DNA from: SZUA-521 sp041738285
GTDB lineage: Bacteria > Pseudomonadota > Gammaproteobacteria > Pseudomonadales > Azotimanducaceae
DNA: 49,534 bases
NCBI GenBank assembly: GCA_041738285.1
Contig: JBGSQB010000232.1
Location: 1-49,534 of the forward strand
Reading direction: 5' to 3'
How positions within the stretch are numbered: position 1 is the first letter of the stretch; each line of letters starts with the position of its first letter. Positions 22,500 to 31,537 of this stretch are shown here, piece by piece. The notes beneath the pieces are model-generated. The model was not told where the DNA came from. It did not search any database and was given only the letters and a program-made list of their open reading frames with translations. The translations under genes and the position numbers were made by a program.

Positions 22500-23957
22500 C
22501 TACAACCGCTCGATGTCCGGAAACGGCAACGCACCACCATGCACATGCATGCCGCCGAGCTCGGCGCATCTCGCAAGTGTCGGAATCGCCTTGCCGGGGT
22601 TGAGCAATCCACGTGGATCGAATGCTGACTTCACTGCGTGAAACCGAGTGAGCGTGGGTGCATCGAATTGACCGCACATCGCATCGAGCTTTTCGACGCC
22701 GACGCCATGCTCGCCAGTGACCGTACCACCGGCCGCAACGCACAGCGCCAGCACACGCTCGCCCATGGAAACCGCAGCATCGAGCTGCCCGGGGCTGTTC
22801 GCGTCATACAAAATCAGCGGATGCAGATTGCCGTCACCTGCATGGAAAACGTTGGCGACCCCGAGACCCGTCTCGGCAGATAGATCTGCAATGGCGCGTA
22901 GAACCGATGCGAGCTTGGCGCGCGGAATCGTGCCATCCATGCAGTAATAGTCAGGCGCGAGGCGACCCACTGCCGGAAACGCCGCCTTGCGGCCGTACCA
23001 CATGCGATCCCCTTCGGCCGCGTTGGCCGCCACACGCACCTCGACTGCGCCCGCCGCATTCAACACCGCCTCTACGCGCAAGCGCTGTCCAGCGACATCT
23101 GCGGCTTCGCCGTCGAGCTCACACAGCAGAATGGCTGCGGCATCCAACGGATAGCCGACCTGAACGAACGCCTCGGCCGCGCCGGTTGCGACCTGGTCCA
23201 TCATCTCGAGCCCCGCCGGCACGATGCCTGCCGCGATGATGGCGCTGACCGCATCGGCAGCTGATTCGAGGCTCGCAAATGACGCCAGCAGCACTGATTT
23301 CACGGCGGGGATCGGCAACAACCGAACTGTCACCTCGGTGACGATGCCGAGCATTCCTTCAGACCCGTTCATCAGCGCAAGCAGATCGAATCCGGGCGCA
23401 TCGAGAGTCGCACCACCAAGGACGAGTTCTTCGCCATCGATCGTGAGCACACGCAGACCCAGCACGTTGTTCACCGTGAGTCCGTACTTGAGGCAGTGTA
23501 CGCCGCCGGAATTCTCCGCCACGTTTCCGCCGATCGAGCAGGCAATCTGAGACGACGGGTCGGGCGCGTAGAACAGTCCATGTGGCGCTGCGGCTTCCGA
23601 TATAGCGAGGTTGCGTACGCCCGGCTGCACCACCGCGACACGGTTGTCCGGATCCACCGCGATGATTCGATTCAATCGCGAAAGGCCCAACAACACGCCG
23701 TCCTTCTGCGGGCGGGCACCGCCAGACAAGCCTGTGCCAGCACCACGCGGCACCACCGGCACATCGAATGCGCGGCACACCGCAAGCACCGCCTTCAACT
23801 CGGTCACGCTCGCAGGCAACGCGACGAGGCCCGGCTGCTCACGAATGGCCGTCAGGCCGTCCGATTCATACGGTCGCTTGGCGATCGGATCGATGATCAG
23901 GCTGCCGGCAGACAGCACCTTCTGCAGCGCTGGGCGCGCACGTTCGAGCGCGTTCAT
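22500..23957 (-). CDS. glcD: Glycolate oxidase catalytic FAD subunit GlcD
   Basis: 485 residues. The PCMH-type FAD domain has VPVVPRGAGTGLSGGARP, PDPSSQIACSIGGNVAENSGG and the C-terminal cap carries NVFHAGDGNLHPLI and GTVTGEHGVGVEK, the conserved substrate and flavin contacts of the FAD-oxidase C family (GlcD, D-lactate dehydrogenase). It ends with FDPRGLLNPGKAIP. It oxidises glycolate (and often D-lactate) to glyoxylate. The ATG overlaps the stop of the upstream Fur-family gene as ATGA, so all four genes form one unit. No glcC regulator or malate synthase gene is near. Confidence 0.94.
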   Translation of the reverse strand: MNALERARPALQKVLSAGSLIIDPIAKRPYESDGLTAIREQPGLVALPASVTELKAVLAVCRAFDVPVVPRGAGTGLSGGARPQKDGVLLGLSRLNRIIAVDPDNRVAVVQPGVRNLAISEAAAPHGLFYAPDPSSQIACSIGGNVAENSGGVHCLKYGLTVNNVLGLRVLTIDGEELVLGGATLDAPGFDLLALMNGSEGMLGIVTEVTVRLLPIPAVKSVLLASFASLESAADAVSAIIAAGIVPAGLEMMDQVATGAAEAFVQVGYPLDAAAILLCELDGEAADVAGQRLRVEAVLNAAGAVEVRVAANAAEGDRMWYGRKAAFPAVGRLAPDYYCMDGTIPRAKLASVLRAIADLSAETGLGVANVFHAGDGNLHPLILYDANSPGQLDAAVSMGERVLALCVAAGGTVTGEHGVGVEKLDAMCGQFDAPTLTRFHAVKSAFDPRGLLNPGKAIPTLARCAELGGMHVHGGALPFPDIERL

Positions 23958-24427
23958 GTCGCCTCAGATCGACAGGCGCGACAGATGCCCCGCACTTCCA
24001 CCGGCTCCGGCGCGGTTTCGAACCGTGCTTCGGATGCGCTGCGGGCGATGGAGCGCTCCAACTGTTCGTCCTCGAGCTCGATCACGTTGGAGCAGCTGCC
24101 GCAGACCAGCAGAAAGCCGCCGTGACCGGGCTCATGCCCATGGCATGCGGTGTAGGCGTTGAGCGCAGCGACCCGATGCACGAGACCAGCCGAAACGAGG
24201 AAGTCGAGGGCGCGGTACACGGTCACGGGAGCGGCGCCTTCACGGATCGTCTTCAACTCGTCGAGCAGTTCGTATGCGCCAACTGGATTCCTGTGCCCGC
24301 ACACCAGGACGAACACTTCGCGCCGCAACGGTGTGAATGCGAGCCCGCGCGTCACACACAGCCGCTCGGCGTCAGCCAGCAGCTGCGCCGGGTCGTGATC
24401 TGAGTCGAGCGACTCGCCGGAGTGCAT
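23954..24427 (-). CDS. zur: Fur-family zinc uptake regulator (Zur-like)
   Basis: 157 residues. The winged helix is TRGLAFTPLRREVFVLVCGH then APVTVYRALDFLVSAGLVHRV. Metal-binding features are the CHGHEPGHGGFLLVC segment, the structural zinc pair CGSC, and CRAC near the C-terminus, which together fit Zur rather than Fur. It would repress zinc uptake genes when zinc is plentiful. Here it is the first gene of an operon with glcD, glcE and glcF (ATGA overlap), an unusual partnership. No zinc transporter gene is in the window. No palindromic Zur box is clear in the 73-base divergent gap to the DUF3089 gene. Confidence 0.87.
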   Translation of the reverse strand: MHSGESLDSDHDPAQLLADAERLCVTRGLAFTPLRREVFVLVCGHRNPVGAYELLDELKTIREGAAPVTVYRALDFLVSAGLVHRVAALNAYTACHGHEPGHGGFLLVCGSCSNVIELEDEQLERSIARSASEARFETAPEPVEVRGICRACRSEAT

Positions 24428-24500
24428 GATCCACGCGTTTCGTTGCAGAATGGCCGGACTTTAACCCGTTTGTACATCCAGTGACGATAGGAGCCGACAC

Positions 24501-25649
24501 TTGAAGAAGTTCTTCGCCCTTCTCGCGATCGTGATCGTCGTCCTGGGCACGATTGCCTACTTCAACCGCAGCACGCTCGGGTTCTTCGCCATGATGGTGA
24601 TGCTGAAGCCCGACCATTCATACGCTGAGGTGCCCGCGCCTCCTGCCCCAGACTACTCCCAACGGGACAGCTGGGCCGCGCTGCCAGACGAGGTCGACCT
24701 CGCCGATACGCTGCCCGGCGGTGGCGCCATCGATGTGCAGGCAGATTCGCCCGTCGACGTCTTCTTCGTACATCCCACCACGTACTATCAGTCGGACACC
24801 TGGAATCAACCACTGGACAACGCACTCGCAAATGCGATCACGGACGGCGCGGTGATGCGCGGGCAGGCATCCGTATTCAACTCATCCGGCGCGATCTATG
24901 CACCTCGCTACCGGCAGGCGACGCTGTATGCGTTCATGGACGACACCGGCAGCGGCCCGGCGGCGCTCAACACCGCCTACGGCGACGTGCTCGCGGCCTT
25001 CGACTACTACGTCGCGCATTTCAATCGCGGACGGCCATTCATTCTGGCAGGCCACAGTCAGGGCTCGCGCCATCTCGTACCCCTGTTGAAGGACAGAATC
25101 GAAGGCACGCCGCTGCGTGAACTGCTGGTCGCCGCCTATCCCATCGGCTTTGGCATCGACCCAGGCGAGCTGCCGGCCGATGTCGCGGTTTGCACCGGCC
25201 CGGAAGAAACCGGCTGCCTCGTGACCTGGAATGCCGTCGGACCCGACGCCGCGTCCTTCGGCGATCCACGCGACAACATCTGCGTCAATCCGCTGACTTG
25301 GCGCACCGACGGCGTCCGCGCCGACTTCGCGCAGAACCTCGGCGCGGTCTCATTTGGGGCGACCGGCTTTGCGGCGAATGTGGACCCGGCGGCGCTGGTG
25401 GCGCCCCGCAACCCCGTGCTCGAACCCGGTGCCGCCGATGCTCAGTGTATCGATGGCCGACTGCTGGTGACCGAGATCCGCAGTGACCACTTCGACGCCG
25501 AGCCGATGGGCGAAGACAACTATCACATCTTCGACTACGCGCTGTTCCACATGAACATCCGCGCCAATGCGCAGGCGCGCACGGCCGCGTACCTTGCCGG
25601 GCGCGTACCTGGCCCTGAAGTAGTCGTCGAAACGGCACGCGGCGTCTGA
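24501..25649 (+). CDS. DUF3089 alpha/beta-hydrolase-like protein
   Basis: 382 residues from a TTG start at 24501, preceded by TAGGAG at about seven bases; no ATG or GTG fits the N-terminus. One membrane segment (about 4-24) likely anchors it with the body in the periplasm. The nucleophile elbow GHSQGS near residue 187, the VDVFFVHPTTY segment near 90 and the late YHIFDYALF region match the DUF3089 family, which has a hydrolase fold of unknown substrate. Two Cys pairs in the C-terminal half (CTGPEETGC) could form a disulfide, in keeping with a periplasmic site. It is divergent from zur. Confidence 0.85.
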   Translation: MKKFFALLAIVIVVLGTIAYFNRSTLGFFAMMVMLKPDHSYAEVPAPPAPDYSQRDSWAALPDEVDLADTLPGGGAIDVQADSPVDVFFVHPTTYYQSDTWNQPLDNALANAITDGAVMRGQASVFNSSGAIYAPRYRQATLYAFMDDTGSGPAALNTAYGDVLAAFDYYVAHFNRGRPFILAGHSQGSRHLVPLLKDRIEGTPLRELLVAAYPIGFGIDPGELPADVAVCTGPEETGCLVTWNAVGPDAASFGDPRDNICVNPLTWRTDGVRADFAQNLGAVSFGATGFAANVDPAALVAPRNPVLEPGAADAQCIDGRLLVTEIRSDHFDAEPMGEDNYHIFDYALFHMNIRANAQARTAAYLAGRVPGPEVVVETARGV

Positions 25650-25667
25650 ACGGTCCGCGTCGGTCCG

Positions 25668-26603
25668 TTACAGATACTGCTTGGACAATCGTCCCACGAT
25701 GTCGAAGAACTCATCGCGGATCTCCGCGATGATTTCGGCGACTGGCCGCACAGAGTCTATTCGACCGGCCACCTGACCGGACAAGGGTATGGCGGCTTCC
25801 ATGTCACCACCGAAGTACAGATCCTTCGCCGTCCCGAATTGAGTCATGGCGTTGGTTTCACCATCCTTTTCCAATCGCGTGGTGCGCTCGGTGCGCAGCG
25901 CGCGCAGGCCCGGCGAGTGGAATCGATTGAGGAACACCGTGTCGGTTTCCTTGGCGGCGATGATCGCGTCCTTCCAGTTCTGGTGCACCGGTGATTCCTT
26001 GGCGGAGACCATTCGCGTACCGAGCTGAACGGCTTCGGCGCCGAGCGCAAACGCGGCAACCATGCTGCTGCCGTCGACGAACCCGCCGGCCGCGACGATC
26101 GGCACATCGACTTTGGAACGCACCAAAGGCAGCAGCACCATGCTCGCGACGTCGCGTGGATTCTTGAAGCCACCGCCTTCGCCACCTTCGACGATCAAAC
26201 CATCGACGCCGCACGACACCGCCTTGAGCGCTGCAGCGAGGCTGGGAACGACATGGAACACGGTGAGTCCAGCCTTCTTCAGTGGCTCCGTATACCGCTC
26301 CGGGCTGCCTGCAGACGTCGTGACGAATTTGACGCCCTGATCGATGATGAATTGCGCGATGTTGGGATCGCGCACGAACGCCTGCGCGATGTTCACGCCA
26401 AACGGTTTGTCGGTGAGCGTGCGCATCTTCTTGATCTCTTCGCGAATCGCATCGAGCTCTCCGGAAGACGTTTCGATGATGCCGAGCCCGCCGGCGTTCG
26501 ACACCGCGGATGCCAGTTGCGAACGAGCGATCCAGCCCATGGGAGCCTGCACGACGGGAATTTCCACGCCCAGCATGCGGGTGATGCGATTGTCGAATTT
26601 CAC
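25668..26603 (-). CDS. NMO/FabK-like FMN-dependent oxidoreductase
   Basis: 311 residues with the TIM barrel of the nitronate monooxygenase and FabK family: VVQAPMGWIARSQLASAVSNAGGLGII at the start, PFGVNIA, VDVPIVAAGGFVDGSSMVAAFALGAEAVQLGTRM binding the FMN phosphate. The catalytic His of true nitronate monooxygenases (in EAGGH) is replaced: this protein reads EGGEGGGFKNPR. It is therefore unlikely to act on nitronates and may be an enoyl reductase or other flavin enzyme. It is first in sequence after a GST-like gene, 18 bases apart, on the minus strand. The start ATG lacks doubt because the family N-terminus follows at once. Confidence 0.85.
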   Translation of the reverse strand: MKFDNRITRMLGVEIPVVQAPMGWIARSQLASAVSNAGGLGIIETSSGELDAIREEIKKMRTLTDKPFGVNIAQAFVRDPNIAQFIIDQGVKFVTTSAGSPERYTEPLKKAGLTVFHVVPSLAAALKAVSCGVDGLIVEGGEGGGFKNPRDVASMVLLPLVRSKVDVPIVAAGGFVDGSSMVAAFALGAEAVQLGTRMVSAKESPVHQNWKDAIIAAKETDTVFLNRFHSPGLRALRTERTTRLEKDGETNAMTQFGTAKDLYFGGDMEAAIPLSGQVAGRIDSVRPVAEIIAEIRDEFFDIVGRLSKQYL

Positions 26604-26621
26604 GATTTCATGTCTCCAGGT

Positions 26622-27386
26622 TTACAAGGGCACCGGCAACTCGAGGTGCGTTCGATAGATCTTCGTCTGATGTGCGCGCAGCGCAGGCGTAATGGCTTCG
26701 AGGATCTGGGCATCCTTGCACGTGTACGCTTCGCGCATCATGCCGTGGAACGGTAACTCGGCGACCGATAGCGGCGTGAACAGATTGGCGAACGTCGCCC
26801 AGTAGATGTCGAGTGCGCTGAGCGCATCGCCCAGCAGATAGTCGCGGCCGTCGATGCGTTTCGACAGCTCCTCGAGAATGTCGAGCACGCGCTGTTTCGC
26901 GATCTTCACATGCTGCGGCGTGAGGCCATACTTCTGCCCGAGGTAGTTGCCGACCGCTGGCGGAAATCCCTTGCGCTCTCTGTGCCCCAGGGAATCCTGA
27001 ATCATCAGCAACCGGTAGCTCCAACCCAGCCCCATCTCCCCGCAGATTTCATGGCCGAGGCCGAACAACAGCGTGCGCTGCGCAGCGCCCGCCGGAATCA
27101 GCGCCGGTGCCGGCGCCAGGCGTTCCGCGAGAATGAGAATTTCCGCCCAGCCCGTGCGCAGCTTTTCGTTCTCGTAGGCGACCACCGGTACACTCGAATC
27201 GCCCGCCCAGTCCGCGATGACGCTTTGCGGTTCATCATCGGCTCGCGCGCCGTACACACAGTCAAGCCCCTTGACGCGGAAGATGCCCTTGGCGGCTTCC
27301 GTCCACGGGCTTGGGACGCCGCGCAGGCACGCCATGCGCAAACCCTTGGCCGCGCGCGCTTCACCAACGCTCACGAATCTCGACAT
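26622..27386 (-). CDS. Glutathione S-transferase-like protein
   Basis: 254 residues from MSRFVSVGEARAAKGLRM. The N-terminal part has a thioredoxin-like layout (GLRMACLRGVPSPWTEAAKGIF, then SVPVVAYENEKLRTGWAEIL with a cis-Pro), and the C-terminal part is helical with DYLLGDALSALDIYWATFANL, the usual GST C-domain capping region. The expected GSH-binding SNAI-type turn is not obvious, so glutathione binding is uncertain. The open frame extends upstream to 27671 but that part is a shadow of the permease gene. It lies 34 bases after an ABC permease gene and before the NMO-like gene on the same strand. Confidence 0.75.
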   Translation of the reverse strand: MSRFVSVGEARAAKGLRMACLRGVPSPWTEAAKGIFRVKGLDCVYGARADDEPQSVIADWAGDSSVPVVAYENEKLRTGWAEILILAERLAPAPALIPAGAAQRTLLFGLGHEICGEMGLGWSYRLLMIQDSLGHRERKGFPPAVGNYLGQKYGLTPQHVKIAKQRVLDILEELSKRIDGRDYLLGDALSALDIYWATFANLFTPLSVAELPFHGMMREAYTCKDAQILEAITPALRAHQTKIYRTHLELPVPL

Positions 27387-27420
27387 CACGGTCCCCGATG
27401 CAAAGCGTGGCAGCCTACCA

Positions 27421-28230
27421 TCACGAACCCGTGGACGTGTAGTGACGCACACCGACACGCCAGAGCAACATCGATGCGCCGAGAAAGACGAAGCCGGCCA
27501 GCGGCGCCAACACCTGAACGAGCAGGGAAGATCCGAGCGGGTCTTCGATTCCGATGATGGCCACCACTGGAAAATAGGCGACACACGCCAGCGGAACCAC
27601 AAAAGTGAAGAACTTGCGGAACGTGGGGTGATAGATCGCCATCGGGTATTGCGCGGTCTCGACGCCGCCATAGGTCAGGGTATTCATCACTTCCAGCGAC
27701 TCCGTGGTCCAGAACGACAGCACGGCCTGACACACGACCAGACCATAGAAGAACGCAAACGTCGCAACCAGCGTGACCAGGAGCAGCGCAACACGCCAGA
27801 CCGTCCAGTCGATCTCGAGCGTGATGGCCGCCCAAACCAGAACGATCAGCCCCTGTAGCAATCGACCGACGCGATACAGCGGGAAGTCATGGCCCGCGAG
27901 CTGCAGCAGCGTGCTGCGCGGCCGCAGCAGCACGCGATCGAAGTTGCCGGTTTTGACGAACTGCGCGCCGAACAGATCGAAGCCGCGCGCGGCGGCATCG
28001 GTCACGGCAAACGCAACATTCACCACGCCGTAAAAGAAGGCGACCTCGGCGAGCGACCAGGGTGAGAGTTCACCGAATCGTTCGAACAGGGCCCAGATGC
28101 CGACGATCTCCGTGGCGGTCACCACGAACTGGCCCGCCGACAGCAGCAAGAACGAGGCGCGGTACTGCATCTGCGCCTTCAGCGCCACACTGATGAGGCG
28201 CACGTACACGTGCCACGCATCAGCGATCAT
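27421..28230 (-). CDS. ABC-2 type permease, COG3694-like
   Basis: 269 residues from MIADAWHVYVRL; the ATG overlaps the stop of the preceding permease by one base (TGATG). About six hydrophobic segments are visible (about 20-45, 55-80, 115-140, 140-165, 200-225, 230-255). The segment NFDRVLLRPRSTLLQL with the preceding GFDLFGAQFVKTG is characteristic of the COG3694 permeases, which pair with COG4587 permeases and COG4586 ATPases. The three form an exporter of unknown substrate in the inner membrane. The open frame upstream of 28230 is a shadow. Confidence 0.87.
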   Translation of the reverse strand: MIADAWHVYVRLISVALKAQMQYRASFLLLSAGQFVVTATEIVGIWALFERFGELSPWSLAEVAFFYGVVNVAFAVTDAAARGFDLFGAQFVKTGNFDRVLLRPRSTLLQLAGHDFPLYRVGRLLQGLIVLVWAAITLEIDWTVWRVALLLVTLVATFAFFYGLVVCQAVLSFWTTESLEVMNTLTYGGVETAQYPMAIYHPTFRKFFTFVVPLACVAYFPVVAIIGIEDPLGSSLLVQVLAPLAGFVFLGASMLLWRVGVRHYTSTGS

Positions 28231-29081
28231 CAGCCCCCCTGCACGACCATGCGCGAGCGGGCCATCTCCAACGCCCGCCGACCCAGCCAGATGAAGACGG
28301 CGGCCCAAAACAACTGCAGCACGATCTCGAATCCCGCGTCCGCGGCGCCAATGTGACCGCTGTAGATGCGAAACGGCACATCCGCGAGCCCGCGAAACGG
28401 CTGCCAATACAGGAATCCCTGCATCCAGTCAGGGAACAGGGGCAATGGCACGGTCATGCCGGACAAGACGATGACGAGCCCGGACATGACCGCATTGAAC
28501 CCGCGACCGGAGACGGTCCAGATGAGCGCGACGTGCAGGATCATGGTCATAGCGGACGCGAGCACTACCGTTGCCACCAGCGACGCAGCGAACAGCAGCG
28601 CCGCCACCCAGGTTGGCGGAGGCGGCAGCGCCCAATCGGCAAGACCTACCAACGGCAAGGCGACCCCGACCACCAGCACCATCGGAACTGCTCGCAGCGT
28701 CGCGGTCGCGGTGCGAAGGGCCACCGTGCGAGCGAACCAGAATGCATACAGGTCGAGCGGCCGCAGCAATTCGTACGCGACTCCGCCGGTGAGCATCTTC
28801 TCGGCGAGCTCCGGATCGACGTTCCAGGGCAACAGACCCAGCAGCGCCTGGCCAAGCCAGACATAGACCACGACTTGCGCAAGCGTCATCGGCGCCTGTG
28901 CTGACGCCAGTGCATAGAAAGCGGCGAAGATCATCAGCTTGATCGCGCCCCAGAAGAGCTGGGTTGTGAAGCCCGCAAACGCCGCCGATCGATACTGCAG
29001 CAGCATCCGAAACCGCGCCGACAGTACCGCTGCGTACGGTCGCACCCAGCCCGACACCTCATTGCCCGCAGCCTCACTCAC
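28230..29081 (-). CDS. ABC-2 type permease, COG4587-like
   Basis: 283 residues from a GTG at 29081, which overlaps the ATPase stop by eight bases; an ATG at 29135 would overlap it by 62 bases. About six membrane segments are seen. The N-terminal RPYAAVLSARFRMLLQYRSAAFAGF and the cytoplasmic loop MLTGGVAYELLRPLDLYAFW are typical of the COG4587 permeases. It is the heterodimeric partner of the next permease gene. The substrate is unknown; related systems are described only as uncharacterised transporters, sometimes with drug or lipid export suggested. Confidence 0.87.
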   Translation of the reverse strand: MSEAAGNEVSGWVRPYAAVLSARFRMLLQYRSAAFAGFTTQLFWGAIKLMIFAAFYALASAQAPMTLAQVVVYVWLGQALLGLLPWNVDPELAEKMLTGGVAYELLRPLDLYAFWFARTVALRTATATLRAVPMVLVVGVALPLVGLADWALPPPPTWVAALLFAASLVATVVLASAMTMILHVALIWTVSGRGFNAVMSGLVIVLSGMTVPLPLFPDWMQGFLYWQPFRGLADVPFRIYSGHIGAADAGFEIVLQLFWAAVFIWLGRRALEMARSRMVVQGG

Positions 29082-30051
29082 GACCGGCCGCCTCGTACAG
29101 ACGCGCAATGATTTCCTCGATCGGCGGATGCTCAACGACCAGGTCGTGCACTTCGAATCGCGCGGTCAGTTCCGCCACGAACGGCGCGGCGCTGCCGGCA
29201 ACCCCGAACACAACCCGATTGCCGTCGATCGACACGACCCGCTCTGCGAGCCAGTCATCGATCTCAGGCAGCGTCTCGAAATCGACCGTCACTCGCCGCT
29301 GCGCGCCGTAGCGCGCCCGCAATTGCGCGAGTGTGCCGTCGGAAACGAGCGTGCCGTTGTTGATCAGCATGATGCGACGCGACAGTTTTTCGATGTCGTC
29401 CATATCATGGGTCGTCAGCAGCACAGTGACCCCGCGCTCGCGGTTCAGGCCCAGGATGAACTCACGAATGGCGAGCTTCGACACCGCATCGAGGCCTATG
29501 GTCGGCTCATCGAGGAACAGAATCTGCGGCTCGTGCAAGAGTGCCGCCGCAAGGTCGCAACGCATGCGCTGCCCGAGCGAGAGCTGGCGCACTGGCACGT
29601 CGAGCAGCGGTTCGAGGTTGAGCAGCGCGACCAGCTCATCGCGGGTGCGCGCGAACCGCGCGCGCGGTACTCGGTAGATCTCACCGAGCAGTTCGAAGGA
29701 CTCCGTCACGGGCAAGTCCCACCACAGTTGCGTGCGCTGTCCGAACACGACACCGATACGGGCAACGTGGGCGATGCGGTCGCGCCAGGGCACGAGACCC
29801 ATGACTTCGCAGCGACCGCCGCTGGGCGTGAGAATGCCGGACAGGATCTTGATCGTGGTCGACTTCCCCGCCCCGTTCGGCCCGATGTAGCCGACCAGCT
29901 CACCGGGCGCGATCGCGAAGGTCACGCCGTGCAGCGCATCGACATCGCGATAGCGGCGACGGATGAGCCCCTTGGTCGCGCCCCACAGGCCCTGTTGTCG
30001 CTGCGCTACTCGAAAGCGCTTTTCCAGATTGTCGACCAGGATCTGGGGCAT
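29074..30051 (-). CDS. ABC transporter ATP-binding protein, COG4586-like
   Basis: 325 residues from MPQILVDNLEKRF. Walker A is GPNGAGKST (about 57-65), the Q-loop lies in VVFGQRTQLWWDLP, the signature is LSLGQRMR, and Walker B is ILFLDEPTIGLD followed by the switch His in TTHDMDDIE. The GQRTQLWWDLP segment and the long C-terminal domain mark the COG4586 group. It powers the two permeases encoded just downstream. Upstream in-frame starts at 30084 and 30132 would add basic, non-family residues. It is divergent from an AmpG-like transporter gene across 117 bases. Confidence 0.92.
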   Translation of the reverse strand: MPQILVDNLEKRFRVAQRQQGLWGATKGLIRRRYRDVDALHGVTFAIAPGELVGYIGPNGAGKSTTIKILSGILTPSGGRCEVMGLVPWRDRIAHVARIGVVFGQRTQLWWDLPVTESFELLGEIYRVPRARFARTRDELVALLNLEPLLDVPVRQLSLGQRMRCDLAAALLHEPQILFLDEPTIGLDAVSKLAIREFILGLNRERGVTVLLTTHDMDDIEKLSRRIMLINNGTLVSDGTLAQLRARYGAQRRVTVDFETLPEIDDWLAERVVSIDGNRVVFGVAGSAAPFVAELTARFEVHDLVVEHPPIEEIIARLYEAAGRE

Positions 30052-30168
30052 GGGCCGGTGTCGCTCAGCGTGCGCGGCGCGCATTGAACCACAGGCACGC
30101 TTGCCCGTGCACGAGCGCATTTGCGTGCGCATTGCCTCCCCTTGCGTTTCTACATACAGTCGATCGCC

Positions 30169-31527
30169 ATGAGCGAAGCCATCGCATCGACCATAGCGCC
30201 GATTCCGGCTGCCACACCCACCGCGCTGCCGAAGTTCGGATTTGGCGATGTATTTGCCGATCGCAACACGCTGTCGAAGTTCGTGGCCGTGATGGGCCTG
30301 CAGATGGGCCAGGTGTTTCCCGCCGCGTTCTTCGGCCTGATGCTCACGGCCGTCTATCGCGAGCAGGGTTTGCCGCTCGACATGTTCTGGGTGTTCATGA
30401 TCCCGGCCGTGCCGACCTGGCTGCGCCCGCTATGGGCACCGCTGGTAGACGGCGTGGGCATTCGCCGCATTGGTCTGCGCAAGACGTGGTTCATCCCTTG
30501 CACCCTGTTCGGCGCTGCAGCGTACCTGTCGCTTGCATTGTTCGAACCGGAGCTCGAGTCGCTCGCCATCATCATCACCATCCTCACCATCAAAACCGCG
30601 TTCATGACGACCCAGGACATCGCGATCGACGGTTACATGGTGGAGAACCTCACCGACGCCGAACGCGGCGTCGGCGCCGCGGTGATGGACATCGCCCGCA
30701 ATGTCGCCATGTTCACGTCCTGGGCGGGTGTCGCCTGGGTCTATGGCACCCACGGTTGGTCATCGGCGGTGACCGTTGCCGCGAGCCTGTTGCTGATCTT
30801 TTCGATACCAGGGATCGTGCGACGCGAACCGCCACCACCGGCCGCCGCGGAACGCCGCCGCGCGCGCGGCGAGCGCCCAAGTCTCATTCGATTGATACGC
30901 CGGCCGGACACCCGAATCATCATGCCCCTCGTTGCATTGGTGGCATTCGGCGGCGCGCTGATTCCAAGCCTCTATATCGCCTACCTCGTCGACATGGGAT
31001 TCACCGTCAAGCAGATTGGTCCACTCATCCTCGCGCCGGCAACACTGGTCGGCGCGCTGATCGGCTCGTCACTCACGGTGTGGTTCCTCAATCGTTTCGG
31101 TTACAAGACGACGATTCTGCTGTCGGCATTTCTTCTGATCCCCACCGTCCTTCCGATCATGTGGATGGGATCACTCGACAATCCGAGTCTGTGGGTGGTG
31201 TTCCTGGTGACGCTCAATGGCACCATCCTGCCGTCGTTCCTCGGCGTCGCGATGGCTGCGTCGCGACTGAAGTGGTCCTCCAAGACTCAGGCCGCCACCG
31301 ACTACACCGCTTATATCGTGATCTCGAGCGCCTGCGCATCCGCTGCGCTCGGCATCGGTGGCGTGATGGCGGAACATCTCGGGTGGTTCTGGTATTTTCT
31401 GCTGACCGGCACGTTCGTCACCGGCTGCTGCTTCGTCTTCTACTTCTTGTTCGACCGCATCGAAGCCATCGTCGATTCGCGCGATGCCGACGAACTCAAA
31501 TCGGAACCCACCCTTCAACCAGCCTGA
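30169..31527 (+). CDS. MFS transporter, AmpG-like
   Basis: 452 residues from MSEAIASTIAP, with about twelve hydrophobic segments. The N-terminal region QVFPAAFFGLMLTAVYREQGLPLDMFWVF and the TTQDIAIDGYMVENLTDAERGVGAAVMDIARN block resemble AmpG and related PAT-type MFS proteins; the latter carries the conserved acidic cluster of motif B. AmpG imports anhydro-muropeptides, but many relatives transport other solutes, and the link here to an enoyl-CoA hydratase gene ten bases downstream favours a metabolic substrate. A longer frame from 30121 lacks a ribosome site. Confidence 0.85.
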   Translation: MSEAIASTIAPIPAATPTALPKFGFGDVFADRNTLSKFVAVMGLQMGQVFPAAFFGLMLTAVYREQGLPLDMFWVFMIPAVPTWLRPLWAPLVDGVGIRRIGLRKTWFIPCTLFGAAAYLSLALFEPELESLAIIITILTIKTAFMTTQDIAIDGYMVENLTDAERGVGAAVMDIARNVAMFTSWAGVAWVYGTHGWSSAVTVAASLLLIFSIPGIVRREPPPPAAAERRRARGERPSLIRLIRRPDTRIIMPLVALVAFGGALIPSLYIAYLVDMGFTVKQIGPLILAPATLVGALIGSSLTVWFLNRFGYKTTILLSAFLLIPTVLPIMWMGSLDNPSLWVVFLVTLNGTILPSFLGVAMAASRLKWSSKTQAATDYTAYIVISSACASAALGIGGVMAEHLGWFWYFLLTGTFVTGCCFVFYFLFDRIEAIVDSRDADELKSEPTLQPA

Positions 31528-31537
31528 GGAAACAAGC

